DNA of 64,000 bases from assembly GCA_022376515.1 (NCBI GenBank), contig WTXI01000005.1, forward strand, positions 248,001-312,000, read 5' to 3'. The DNA comes from Lactifluus volemus (Eukaryota > Basidiomycota > Agaricomycetes > Russulales > Russulaceae). The notes under the pieces were generated by a model. It was not told the origin of the DNA. It made no database searches and saw nothing but the letters and a program-made list of their open reading frames with translations. This document shows, in pieces, positions 46,160-58,325 of this stretch. The translations under genes were made by a program, and so were the position numbers. Position 1 is the stretch's first letter; the number at the start of each line of letters is the position of its first letter.

Positions 46160-48107
46160 CTATTCACATGCTTCGCCACCATACCAGGTCAGCGCTGGAG
46201 CGCGGCGTGGGACTGTCACACGTAGAATTTCGCCGTCAAATTCGGCGCGGACCTGTCTGAGGTCCGCATCATACCCAAACGATATACGTCGCTCAAAGTG
46301 GCCTGCAAGACTTGTTTCAGAGACAAATTTAACGTGCCGAGGGAGGTACACACCACCACCTGGTTCCCATGAGTCCGCCACAACGTGCAGTATCCTCCGC
46401 CGCCCCGCAGCTAGGGTTCTTTAGAAGAGTAATAGATCTGTTAGTGGAAAGTTGGTGTCATGAACAGGATAACGCACATTGCATCGCGCCTGAAGCCGGG
46501 TAACCGGACATTCAATCGATAGTCTGCTTGCGAGGTCTCTACGGCAATCCAACTATCCGGAGGTGGTGGGGCGTCACTCAAGAAGGGCTCGTAAGGAGCA
46601 CGAAAGTTGCGAGCTGAGTGCTCGCGCGCTGGTGGTGGATCTAAATTGTTGGTGGTGCCGGAGGGGGGAAGCCACGACTTGTTAAAACCGCTGCAACCGG
46701 GGGAGGATGACATGTGCATCTCATATCGGCAGCATGTTCAGAGAAAGGGCGACCAACATTTCGGCTAGACGATGCCAGAGGAGAAGACGATGGAGACTGA
46801 GAATGGGACTGAATTAAGCCAGGCGAGGAAATTGGCCGTGGGGAAGTAGGAGCTGCCAACGTTGCCTGTTGGGTACTCGAAGATGACTGATTCTTGACCC
46901 AAGAGAGATGATCAAATAAATCAGACGGCACTGTTTGTGGATTGGACTCGGAAGAGATAACATGAGGAGGGAGGGCGTTGAAGGACATTGACGTAGGTGA
47001 GGTATGGGTGCCAACGGAGTTCCGATCGATCGAGTCCTGTGAGGAGCAAGAATTGTGGGAAATACGCCGTCCAAGAGATCCTACAAGTGTCTGTGAAATG
47101 GCCCCGGTGGGAGAAACTGGTCGAGAGGTAGAAAAGGTGATATTGGGTGGGTTCGGTGATGGAGGGTCCGTAGTCTCAGAAGTATCTGCGAATCTGGTAG
47201 AATTGATTGAATGAACACTAGTACTACTGTTATGGCGATCGGGAAGTGGCATGGGTAAAGGACGGGAAGCACGAGCTGTTAAACGAGATGGGTTGCTCGG
47301 GAGAGGTTCGTCCGCATTTTGGTAGACAAGCGAAGGCTGGTCCGGTCGTGCCAGATTTGCGACATCGATCACGTTTGTCAAGGGCGGAGAATTAAATCCT
47401 GGCTGTAATTGAACTTCTTGTTGCGGAAAACGACTTTCATGCGATGGAGTCGGCTCCAGTTGAAACGGGAACGATGCGATTTTAGCAGAAGATTCCAAAC
47501 TGGCTCCTCTCTTGGAACGATCGGGCGGTGCTGAGACTACAACCCGAAGTTACGTCAGTAAAAAAAAAAAAGGATCATCGACCACGTGAGGAAAAAAAAA
47601 AAAGAACGATCCGATCAGGAGATCCCCGGATTACATACATAGTCCCGCGGCCGTACCTTGCTCACGCGGTCCCCCATTAGCTTGTTGCACTCCTTTACTT
47701 GGTTAGTCTCCTTTCTCCTCCCTCCCAACGGACGCGTCAATTCAATGACCCGAGGGGTGCAAGAATGGAATAGAAATTTGATAACTTGGGTGGATTTGCT
47801 TACCATGAAGCCCTTCTGGCCGTTCGTGTCCCACTTCTCCCCAGTCGTCTAGCATCATGGTGTCCTCCTCTATGCTGTCTGTCACAAGGCCCGGCTTTGA
47901 TATGGGGTCACGGTGCTCCAATGGTAAAGAACCGGGACGAGGACGAGGATGAGTCGCACGTAAATTGGTACCCCCTCTTTGAAGAATCAACGAGAGAGGA
48001 GATGAAGACGAGGACGAGGCAGAACTTGCTCGAGATGAGCCCGAGGACGTCGATGGGGACAGTGGTGGGGTGGGGTGCCGATCAGTTGCGTTGTTAAGAG
48101 GTGCCAT
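46160..48107 (-). CDS. Hsp20/alpha-crystallin-like protein with long disordered N-terminus
   Basis: The first exon (MAPLNNATDRHP, 48107-47804) is Ser/Pro-rich and contains SLILQRGGTNLRATHP and EEDTMMLDDWGEVGHERPEG. After a roughly 250-nt intron comes a 280-residue Ser/Thr/Pro-rich exon. The C-terminal part is an alpha-crystallin domain: WIAVETSQADYRLNVRLPGF, ITLAAGRRRILHVVADSW, HFERRISFGYDADLRQVRAEF and FDGEILRVTVPRR, the last being the usual GxLxxxxP-type strand. It is far longer (about 480 residues) than a classical small heat-shock protein, so a scaffold or regulatory role is as likely as chaperoning. Near 46720 the frame change needs either a 38-nt intron or reflects a 1-nt loss. The intron at about 46486-46413 joins DAI to TLAAG. 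Confidence 0.7.
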
Positions 48108-51100
48108 AGGTCATGTGAGAAGGGAGCCAGTAGAGGACGGGTACCGGAAAGTTAGGTGGAGCGTCAGGGGATGTTGGTAGTTGATGATGAAAGGAATATA
48201 AGGAAGGGATGGAAGAGGGAGAAGAGAGGTGTGAGCCGCAGCCGTGGGACAACCAGATGAGTTTGTGGAGCCGTTGGGGCCGTGTTGCTCGCTCTTTTCC
48301 TTGGTTTTGTTCATTATCCGAGTCCATGCAACCCAATGACGTCATCTCGGATTTCTCTTACCCTTCTTCTCACTATCCGGTCATACCGGTCACAGTAATT
48401 GCGGCACACTACTCCACAGCCATCTCAGCTGTGTGGCACACCCCTACCCTATCGCTAATACATCTCTCACTCTTTTGGACACTTTTTAAACCCCAATTCC
48501 CGACTTGCCCGCCCCCCATCGTCTCCGCCCTCTACTCGGCTAGTCGAAGACCCTCCTCTATATGATCGGCTAGTTTACTGGCATCAACCTAGTGGATCTC
48601 ATCTCTCCCAGGTGGATATCTTCCCGGTATTTGTGTACCTGAAAGGAATTAATGCCTATGAGCCACACTCGGTGAAACCCATTCACACTGATATACCATC
48701 GTTTCACCAGGCTCCGCTGATCCACCGACCCAACTCTATAAACATCCAGTGGTAGGCAATCGGCCCCTACTGTCGACCTCGGGCTTGTCAGATGACAATT
48801 TCTGATTACGAGCAAGTCGTAAGGGTCACTCACAGTTTTCGGGAGTTTCCAGTGCATGATGTGGGTCGATTGGAGCTCAGGTGTAGTAGGTCCGAGTCAG
48901 CTCTTCCCCACCCAATCCTCTCGTCGTGCTGACTTTGAATGTTCTACCGGTCCCGAAATCGATGTAATGGTGTCACATCGTAGGGCTTTCTGGCTGCTCT
49001 AGGGATGATGTGTGAAACCATGCAGAAATTGACAGCCGTTGATCATATGAAGGAGCCCGAAGAGAGCGACGCTTATGAGCGGTGCTGCTGATGAACGCAA
49101 CATTCGGGCACTTTGCATTGCACTATATATGCTATGAACATGAGCTGTGTCAACCACCGGAGTAGACGAAGTTGGGGGGGGGGCATTCGTAGCCGTCTCG
49201 GCTATATCTTCTGGGGTTCCTACGTAGGCGGGGTTCAAGAACGTGCCCTGGATTTCTGTCGTCATTACATACTGTTTACGCGCAACACTTAAATCCTGTG
49301 CCTGATCGGTGGGCACACTGAAGTGATTAGAATTCTATTCTATGGTAGGTACAGTGTACCATTCCAGTGCCCAACCATCTGTACGATGACTAGTCGTACT
49401 AACATCTCCACTGGCAGAAGCCTGCCAGTAGCACAGGAGAAGAACATGGCAGCGATCCCCTCCCAGGCTCAACGGGGAGGTGAAAATGTGATGGGGTTGG
49501 TGTTGACGGAAGAGAGCCCAAACTTACGAAACGGAAGCCAAGTGCTAGTAAAGATGTAAGGCACACGACGGAATTTGTATGTGTCCCGTTTCAAATTGGA
49601 AGTACGATTCTGTACTGTACCTTGTACCCTACCACCGGCATGTCCAGTTCACTGGCGGGCGGGGTGGCTTTTTGAGTGGATTAGTTTATCAACAACCGTA
49701 ACGAACTTCACGACTTGTCGTTTCTGCAGCGAGGAAACAAGTCAAGAAAAGTATACGATCGAATTCGACATGGATCAAATTGACGAGAGCTTATTTGACG
49801 TGACGAACGACCCGAAATTTGGTTGCACGCCACCTTACAAATTTTAAGCGGAAAACTGCCTTCCATCCTCGATGCTCCAGGAAAGACATCATTACAGTCA
49901 TTTGTGAAACGGAGAATGCCTGAGTGTCATGCTTGCATGCAGTAGTATTACAACTGCATCCACCAAACATGGTATCCGGTCTTCGCTGTGTCTCAGACTC
50001 ATCATGATGATGTCCTGTCAAACGTCTCTTCGTACTGTATGGAGATTCCAGATTAAGACGAGGTAGGAGGTGGAGACTTTGATCTAACTTGGCATTAAAA
50101 ATTTTGTATGGGTACCTGACAAGGTGAAGTAACTTGACTGGATTAGTTAACACCTAAGCCAACTTGCGCTACCGGAATGATGTTCCATCCGGACTCGCGC
50201 TCACTCCGCCGCATCCGACCGAGTTCCGCCACTTCATCCTCCCCACTTTTAGTTGTTGACCACGGAACACGGAGGTGTTACCCTTAAAGCATTTCGGGTC
50301 CTTCAAAATCCATAACTCTCGTGTGAAATTTGCACGCCTAACCCCAAGTTGCTCATCTGCGCGGCTGCGCGGTACGGCGACTCGACTGAGATCGCGTGCC
50401 TATACTAGGCACCAAAAATTACGTGGGCAATTGGGGCTTCCGAGGGTCCGTGCCCCAATGGAGCGAGAGAGGGATCGAAAAGGCTTCGGACGTCTTGACG
50501 TGGTGCAATGAGCTGGCCCAAGCTTGCATCCCAGGTGGCACGGGGTTCGAATACTTGTGACTAACATACTACGGCGTTTGCGGGAACTAAAGGCCGAGTG
50601 TCGTGGTCCGTATAATAGTTTGCGAACATTAATATTCAGGGTGCGCGCGGAACACCGCTGTCGAGTTCCGTCCTATCTATGGCTTGGGACGTCACCCTAC
50701 AACGGTAATAAACTGCCTTAGCGGGCTTGGGGCAAATACCATATATATCACCATGTCGTGCGGCTACCCGGATACCATGGTGCAGTCTCAACCCCGGGCC
50801 ACACATAACAACGGCGGAGGAGGTAGACCTCTTCACCACCCCCTGTTTTTTCTTGTCCCTTCACGTTCTTCCCCGGTATGAAGCGCCCATCTCTCAAGAG
50901 TTGTCCCATCGAAGACGGGAATAAGGCCGTTCACGAGAATGGCCATGTGAAAGGTCGCACCCCCTTTGGCGAACACACACTTTTAAGTCACAGCTTGGTA
51001 TCAACGCCCGACGTCGTGCGCTCGATCAGCATCATCTCGACCTCACTCGCGTGGAATGTTATTTAATAAAATTGAAACTGATGATGGATAAGATTGAACC

Positions 51101-51674
51101 TAACAAGGCCAAGCTCCGGGTCGTACAGATTTATTGCCTGTTTATGAGGTAAGGACCCAGGCCCATTAAAGCAATAATCGCCTGAAGGTTCTCTGATTAG
51201 AACGACGAGGACGGGGCCGACAACTGTATTACACAGCTTTCTTATTGTTTGTTTTGTTTGTTTTCTGGTAATCAAATAGGGGCCAAACAGTTGTGGCGTG
51301 ATGAAGAAGGCAATATGTAGCGTGCGAAAGTTTGAACAGCCTCGAGGGGTCCGATATCGATCATCCCTACAAGTAGTTGTTTGCGGACGGAAAGCGTGAT
51401 GTTCGTATCATACAATCGAGTCGCCGCTGATATTATGTGACAAGAGAGGTTAAGCACTGAGCGTTGCTCCTAACAGCAGGATAGCAGGGATGGCTGAGAT
51501 GTCGTCTGCTCCTTCTTTCTCATTAAATACAGTCCCATCGTTTCGCATCCTATGTAGCACACTTTACAAGTACATAAGGCACCAAGAAGAAATGTAATGT
51601 AACTACTACACTGACCAGCATCAACCAATTATCCCAGACGTTAAAAACCATGCCAAATCGGTGTCCCTCGATCA
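48108..51674. other. 3.6-kb stretch without a recognised gene
   Basis: Frames are short (up to 120 residues) and carry no motif I can name. A Ser/Thr-rich minus frame at 49316-48999 and a minus frame at 50153-49791 are the longest. A run of G (near 49172) and scattered short repeats are the only structure seen. Confidence 0.4.
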
Positions 51675-53184
51675 TCAAAACCCATTCACCACAGACCTCC
51701 CTTTAGAACTTTGGCGAGATAATGTCATGCTGTTTCTTGAACTATAGGAGGTTTGGGTTTTTCCAAGGTCATCCTCAAATGGCTTCCCAGACCGCGGACC
51801 GTGGTTGAATGCATAAGATTCTATCGCAGAATTTATGGTAGCGGGAGCAAGTTCGATTTCGGGCTCGAGAAGCACCTCTGGAGGGGTGAAGAGGAGCAAT
51901 TGGGGTCGCACGAGCAGGAACACGGTTACGTTGATGGCGCCCGAGAGGTTCCACAACATGCAAGCGAAAAACGAGGCTGCTGAAGGCACATGGCGGTGCG
52001 GAGATTGCGACCAACGAGCAACGGAAAGTGGGAGGACGACCAGACAATATGCGATGGGGTAACTAAACAAACAGTTCTGTGAGCAGAATTCACAGCAGGA
52101 ACGAGCACGACTTACAGCAGCAGTCTCAACGCAGCTCGTCTCTGTGAATCCTCAACGTCGGACTGGGATATCCGGAATTGGTACCATTTCTCCTTGTCAA
52201 CCGACAAGCGGCCCTCCGCCCAGAAATAGAGCGGGACGTATAAGATCACTGAAGAAAACAACGTGACCCACAACCAGACATATTCCCCACCCAAGCGCTC
52301 TGAAGTATAATGGGAACTGATCCAGCACCAATACTTGTCGGAGAGAATTAGTGGCAATGAAGGGTTATGAGAAATAGAATAACATACGGGGGTGGGAGTT
52401 ATATAATGCTTATTAAGGCCATCACCGAGGCCAATCCAGAGTGTAAGGAAAACGACGACGAGGGCAATGGATATACCAGCAACCCAACGTGCATGGAGAC
52501 CCACTCGCCACAGGGCAGTTATAAATGTGTGGAGACCCAAGAGCTGGAAAGAGATTCGTCATGGGTGCTAAACAGTAGTGAAGAAAGAACTTACGAGGGT
52601 GACCAGGCCGACTCCAACTTCGCCAAACTGCTGGATGATGCCCTGTGCCGTACAAAAAGTTCCCGACGTGACGATTCCATCGTGAGCCCATTTGGCATCA
52701 AGGGCACCGCCCAACGCTTGAAAAATCTCAAAAAAGAAAAGAGCAAACTGTCACAAGGACTCGGGTCAGAGATCGGTGTGTTGGAGGACAGTACAACTTG
52801 AAGCAGACCATGTAAATGTCAGCGGGCACCTGCAGCAACTTCCAGTCACCATTTGGGAGCGCATTCTTATAACGAATGTAATTCCTCTGCGTGGAGCAAG
52901 ATGCTGTCAGAAGAGGTCGAAGCAAGAAAGGGTGGGACATACGAGAATTAAAGTGTACACGAGGACTACAGCGGCAATACTGAGGAAGGACACCTCGGAC
53001 GTGAACTGTAGTCGGGCTGAGTTGAGAACTCAACGCAGATAGGTAGGGTGCTCACTGCCAAGCCAATAGTTTGACCGTGTGATAGGCATGAAATCGGAGG
53101 ATTAGGGTTATCGGGACTTGACAAGGATAGCTGGTACTGCTGCTCATTACAGACGGTTCCGTTGACGCCACCGAGTGCCGACAT
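51675..53184 (-). CDS. Seven-transmembrane receptor, fungal GPCR (cAMP-receptor/Git3-like), copy 1
   Basis: A plasma-membrane GPCR candidate. The ATG at 53184 opens MSALGGVNGTVCNEQQYQLS, a short extracellular N-terminus. Hydrophobic helices follow over several exons, with AQGIIQQFGEVGVGLVTLVI, HTFITALWRVGLHARW, GISIALVVVFLTLWIGLG, the loop YWCWISSHYTSERLGGEYVW, and LFSSVILYVPLYFWAEGRLS. A Cys in TFCTAQG and the Cys in YWCWI could form the usual extracellular disulfide. A later helix pair ends in LSGAINVTVFLLVRPQLLLF, followed by a Ser-rich cytoplasmic tail ending SSKGRSVVNGF. The same signatures occur in the gene at 54694-56209, so the two are tandem paralogs. Ligand unknown. Exon joins near 52380 and 52700 are approximate. 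Confidence 0.78.
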
Positions 53185-54693
53185 TCCTGTTGCGATGGAT
53201 GGGGACAGAAAGAGGTGAGAGATACCTCTAACTACGTTTTATGAGAGAAGGCTGGGAGGGAAGTCGGGGCTGTGGGGAAAAGGTGATGGAGTGAACTCGA
53301 CCCATTATGAAAGTTTCGAAGAAGCGCCGCTGATGTACAATCAATTGATGGACGAATGAACGCCAGCAAATGAGTCAAAACAAACAAAGCGTGCCAGTGG
53401 CACAACGCTGTCGATTTCCCAAACCGTCCCTGAGAAAGGGGATGATGCTCCTGAAAAAAAAAAAACCTTGATGTGCCTCTCCTACCCGTCTCAACTGGTC
53501 AAACGATCAGGAGAGACAGATCTCTGTGAGGGAATGAGCTGAGACAAGCGCTCTGGATGTCATAAGAGGTCGGCGCGATAGAGACGGACGAACGGAAGTT
53601 CACTTTCTCGGGAAGAAGAAGAGCGATAATCGGGCGTACCCGAGTACCAGTTTAGTGCCAACTACCACGAGCTTGATAAGGTTTCCGTTCCTATCAGCGA
53701 TATCCCTGCATTCAATTCACTTGCTTTGATGTTGATGCAATATAGCAAGGAGCAATATCCATTCTGCGCAGGCTGATTACCAGAAATGTCGGACGGTCAA
53801 CTTGCCAACTGACGGCCCTTCAAGTGACCGTGATCCCAACAAGTTGGATTCAACGTAACTGGAGCAGTCTCGTGAATGGGAGTGAAAATTGAAGACACCG
53901 TAAGACTAGTCGGGTATGTCATACCGACCGGCGATCACCGGTCCTACACTTTGAAAGCAATTCACCAACCAACATCCCATCTTCTCGAATACCCAACCCC
54001 AAGCCATCGCAGGCGGCATTCGCAGAGCTGACTGATGGGGTTAATGCCTCGTGCTGGCTGGTAAAACACACTTGAATATCCTCCGCGTCGCCGCGGCGTT
54101 CCTTGCTTAACGTCACTATTGTCTACACCGCGTGGTAATGGAGGTTCTTCACCCGGAAGACTAAGTTGTGGCCATGGCAGCACTACAACAACCGTTGTTG
54201 ATGCTTCTTTTTCGAAACTATAGGATGGGGATTCTATTCATCCATCACTTCAATGCCGAGTGCTATCCATTTTCCCATCGTGGTGTCGGGCAATACATGA
54301 TATCAAACGTCTTCAGGAGTAGCCTCTCTATTAGGTTCGCAACGGCCCGACGTGGTTCAAATTTTCGGTTGAAGGTAGCATCTGCAGGGCGCTATTGTCC
54401 GTGTTACGACCATACAATTCTATTGTAAACCAAGGAGGCTGTTTCGCACGCTAGAAGCCCCCAAGTACTCCCGTGCTGCTATCCCAAGCTTAGCCAAGTC
54501 CTTCGCATAGAACGCTCAGCTTGTGGAGCTAGCTTCCGGGTGGTTTGTAAATCGCTGTCGCCGTACTCGTCTCCTAGAAGGCGTATCCACGTCCTAGTAA
54601 TGTTACAGTTATAGCGAGAATCAAAGTGGACGTATGACGACCCATACAGACTCAGGGATTCCCGCCCCTATCAAATCAGTGTCCCGTCAAATA
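53185..54693. other. Spacer between the two GPCR genes
   Basis: About 1.5 kb with no recognisable gene. It presumably includes the upstream region of GPCR copy 1. A poly(A) run lies near 53454-53465. Confidence 0.4.
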
Positions 54694-56209
54694 TCATTTT
54701 GTCCTCGGGCGTATAGGAGATAGACCAAAGCTATTTGTAGGACACTCGGAAGGTGGTTCCCAAGACCGTCCTTCCAAATCGTCTATCACGGTCGGTGATA
54801 GACTTTGGTCGTCCTTAGACCCGTTGGATATCGAAGGGGCAGTCGCAGGACGACTAGATTCGACTCTGGTTCCGACGGTGTAAAGTTTCGCTGGAGGGAC
54901 GAACAGGAGTAATCGGGGTCGCACGACTAGTAAGAGGAGTACGTTGATTGCACCTGAGAGGTTGAGCATTGAGACACCGAAAAAAGTAGCAGCCGAGGGT
55001 ACATCAGTGTCTTTGTATAGCGTCCAACGCGCAAGGGAGAGAGTGAGGATGACGAGTGAATATGAAAGTGGGTAACTAAATGACTTTGAGAAGTATGCGC
55101 GACATGAAAGGATATAGCTTACAAAAGTAATCGCAGTGCATGTCGCCTCTCCGGGCGTTTAAGACTGTCATCAGACTTCTTGAGGTGGAATTTGTACCAT
55201 TTCTCCTCATCAACTGACAAACGACCTTGTGCCCAAAAATAGAGTGTGATGTACATCACCACTGATGCAAACAATGCAAACCACATCCAAAAATATTCTC
55301 CGGCTAGGCGATCTGCGTTATATTGAGAATTAATCCAGCACCAAAACTGGTCGGCATTGTCAGCAATACGGGGAAGGAGGCGTGAAAGAAGGTGAATGAC
55401 GAACTGGTGTAGGCGCTTCGTAATCCCTGTGAAGGCCATTACCGAGGCTAACCCAGAGCACAGTGAAAACACAAGTGAAGCCGACAAGGCCGAAAGCAAG
55501 CATACATGCTTCCCTCCCTACACCCCACAGAGCTGATATGAAAGTGTGGGTGGCCAATATCTAGAACGTGTGCGTTGGATGCATCAAACTCAAAGATAGT
55601 ATTGGGGGAGGGGGACATACAAGTGTGATCAGAGTTAGCCCAAGTTCACCAAACTGCATGAGGATGCCCTGGGTTGAGCAGTATGGCCCCAATGTAACTA
55701 TTCCAACGTGAGCCCATCGGACATCGAGGATGCCGCCGAAGGCGTGGAAGATATCGAATACAAACAGAGAGAGCTTTCAGAGGACTCCAATCAGTTTAGG
55801 TGGAGCGCTGTGAAATTGTGGCTATCAAGCAAACCATATATATGTCGGCAGGAAGCTTCAGCAGCTTCCAGTCACCATTGGGGAGCTCTTTCCTATAACG
55901 ACGTACGTTCCTCTAACATTCTGTTAGACGATGTGAGATACAAAAAAGAGGGTAGAACATACGCCAATTAAAATGAAAGCGACGACTACACTAAACAGAC
56001 TGATGAAGGATGCCTCGGCAGTTAACTGTACCGTACGCGAGTTGGTTTCACAACACAAGAGAGGCAAGTGGGACGCTCACTGCCAAGCCGATGCATTGGC
56101 CACGCGACAAACATGAAACCGAAGGATGGGGATTAGATACAAGTGGAATAGATTGCATGTATTGCTGTGCATTACAGACAGTCCCGTAGACGCCATCGAA
56201 TGTTGACAT
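54694..56209 (-). CDS. Seven-transmembrane receptor, fungal GPCR (cAMP-receptor/Git3-like), copy 2
   Basis: A paralog of the gene at 51675-53184. The ATG at 56209 gives MSTFDGVYGTVCNAQQYMQS, aligned with copy 1 over its whole N-terminus (G-V-x-G-T-V-C-N-x-Q-Q-Y). It shares CSTQGI-type text, HTFISALWGVGREAC, FTCVFTVLWVSLGNGLHRDY, FWCWINSQYNADRLAGEYFW, ASVVMYITLYFWAQGRLSVD, and LSGAINVLLLLVVRPRLLLF before a different Ser-rich tail. Exon structure appears the same. I see no stop that introns cannot explain. The tails, which usually carry phosphorylation and G-protein contacts, have diverged more than the helices. Confidence 0.78.
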
Positions 56210-56462
56210 TCCTGTAACGACAGACGGGAAAAAGAAAGGAGATGAGCACTTCCAGTGGGCAGGTGAGAGAAATGAATGGCTAACAAGTTGTCACGACAGC
56301 GTTTGGGGAAATATAAATATATGAGACTTCATATGAGGTTGTTGAGCTAACCAATGTTCACGAATCGTGGCGGGTCTATTAATAATTATGGTTTACCCCG
56401 AGCGGCGTTACGTACCTGGTACTTGACTCTTCTTCGTTTCCACGTCGCATTATCATCTCGTC

Positions 56463-57506
56463 ATGCCTCGTTCTATGCCCTTTGAACAACTCATCTCAAC
56501 CCTCGCCTCCCATATTGGAAGAGATAATGCACGTCAAGAGTTAAAATGGATGATACAAGCGATTCATTCCGCCAACCGTACAAGGTCAACCCCGTTTCCA
56601 GGTCTTTTAGCGATGCTTTCCAGACGTGTCCGCGGCGAACCCATACAATACATTCTCGGTATGGGAATCCGTACGACCTCGTGTCGTGTCTCCAATTAGT
56701 GTGCTGATTCACCGCACTGTTCAAAATCGCTATCCAAAGGCACCCAACCTTTCGGTCCCCTCAATATCATCACGCGACCTCCCGTTTTGATACCACGTCC
56801 GGAAACCGAATATTGGGCTCTTCGTCTCAGCCATTCTATCGCGCCATCACCGAAAAAACCTATTCACGTGCTAGATCTTTGCACGGGATCTGGCTGTATA
56901 CCCATCCTCCTGTGCGCTTCCTGGAATCCCGGTTCCGCTTTCGCTCTGGGGATTGACACGTCCAAAGAAGCTCTACAGCTTGCTCGGGATAATGCACTTT
57001 CACACGCCTCCGTCGTAACTTTGACTTCTCATCGCAGACACCCTCATGGGCTTACTGGTTCAGCCGCTCCGACATCACGTGCCAATACCACCAAGAATCT
57101 CTTCCTTCCCTTGCACGGCGATGTGCGAGACACACCTAAACTCATCGAGTTGCTGTCCCCTTGGCGGCCATTCGACGTCATCACTGCCAACCCACCCTAC
57201 ATACCTCGGGACCAATATGCCCAGCTCGACAGATCTGTCCGACAGTTTGAGGATCCTGGGGCACTTCTGGGCGATCCACCAGGCGCACCGGATACTCATG
57301 GCCTCACCTTTTATTGGGATATTGCTCGTCTGGTCTCCCAGGGCCACATTCTCAGTGCAGATGGCTGGCTCGTCCTCGAGGTTGGCGACGGGCAGGCACG
57401 TGCTGTGGAGAACATAGTGCGCTCCACTGCTCGGATGGAGAATACAGAAATATGGGTTGATCCGTGGGGTAAGGAGAGAGTAGTTGTAGCACGCTACGAC
57501 AAATGA
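56463..57506 (+). CDS. MTQ1: Release-factor glutamine N5-methyltransferase (HemK/PrmC family)
   Basis: This family methylates the Gln of the GGQ motif in peptide-chain release factors; the fungal mitochondrial member is Mtq1. Exon 1 (MPRSMPFEQLISTLAS) ends at YILG, and an 82-nt intron (about 56660-56741) leads to TQPFGPLNIITRPPVLIPRPETE. The SAM-binding motif HVLDLCTGSGCIPILL and the catalytic NPPY (FDVITANPPYIPRDQY) are intact, as is the following DPxxALLGDPPG segment and WLVLEVGDGQ. Length is about 320 residues. The N-terminus is not strongly presequence-like, so mitochondrial placement is by family only. The copia element begins 195 bp downstream. Confidence 0.9.
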
Positions 57507-57700
57507 TTTCATCTCTACGTGATCCAATATCATGCTTTCTCATAATCCCGACTCCTTTAGCTCTCAGTTGGGATCGGGGGGACTCGTCACACGTCATCTT
57601 TTGTGTCAAGCTCCCTGACGGGCGACGCTGATTACAAATGAGATGTTATATTTTTGGTCCTCAGCGGCAACATTTCTCTAACATGATCATCGTGAAGCTC

Positions 57701-58249
57701 TGTTGTAATATCGATTACGACGTCAGGGGGACCGCCGCCGATATCGAAAACGAGCGAGCTGACGCGAGCGACGGGGAAGACGCTCCAAGCGTCTAGAAAC
57801 ACGGTCTGGACGTGTTTCACCCCGATTTTGTTTCTATGCTCTTGTATTGTTTGATTTATCTCATTGTGGCTTTGTTTCTTTAAGTTTTATTTAATTCTCG
57901 CAGTCTCGAAGCATCGAGAACGATGCCAAAAGAATAGTCGCGTTTATCGTGATCTATTCGGGTTTCCTTTTTCGAATTGTAGCAAGCGCGACTTCGCGCG
58001 ATGACCCTCGCGGTCATATGTCTCAGTCTTGTTTTATTTTCGATCGTTTATTCGTTTGCTTACTGTTCCTAAGATTCTAAGATTCTCTTCTTGTTCTCCA
58101 CTTTTAAATAGTCTTAAAAACAAATTATCAGAATGTATTAAATACGGGCAAAATGCCCCTCAAAATGTAACGAAGTTTGTCCTCCCCGTTCCGTTCCCTC
58201 TCGTCCCGCGTCCTCGAAAACCCTTCGATTTGACCCATACCTGTTGTCA
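57701..58249 (+). repeat. 5' LTR of the copia element
   Basis: 549 bp, TG...CA ends, preceded by AGCTC. It should carry the element's promoter; AT-rich stretches include ttttaaatag near 58104. Confidence 0.93.
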
Positions 58250-58262
58250 GGTTATGGGCCCT
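58250..58262 (+). other. Primer-binding site of the copia element
   Basis: GGTTATGGGCCCT begins directly after the 5' LTR. Its complement resembles the anticodon stem-loop of initiator tRNA-Met (…CCATAACC with the CAT anticodon), as in half-tRNA priming known for Drosophila copia. The tRNA match is from general knowledge and has one likely mismatch. Confidence 0.6.
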
Positions 58263-58325
58263 GACGCTGCTCATCTCTAAAAACATAAATCATCCACTAC
58301 TCATCTTATTAAACTGGAGTCAACC

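Noticed and set aside
50480..50560. ggttcgaata resembling a tRNA T-loop/B box
   Set aside because: The flanking bases do not form a T stem, and no A box or acceptor stem could be placed at the right distance.
58029..58280. 83-residue frame and its copy at 63033-63386
   Set aside because: Both are LTR sequence read in one frame; their repetition follows from the LTR duplication.
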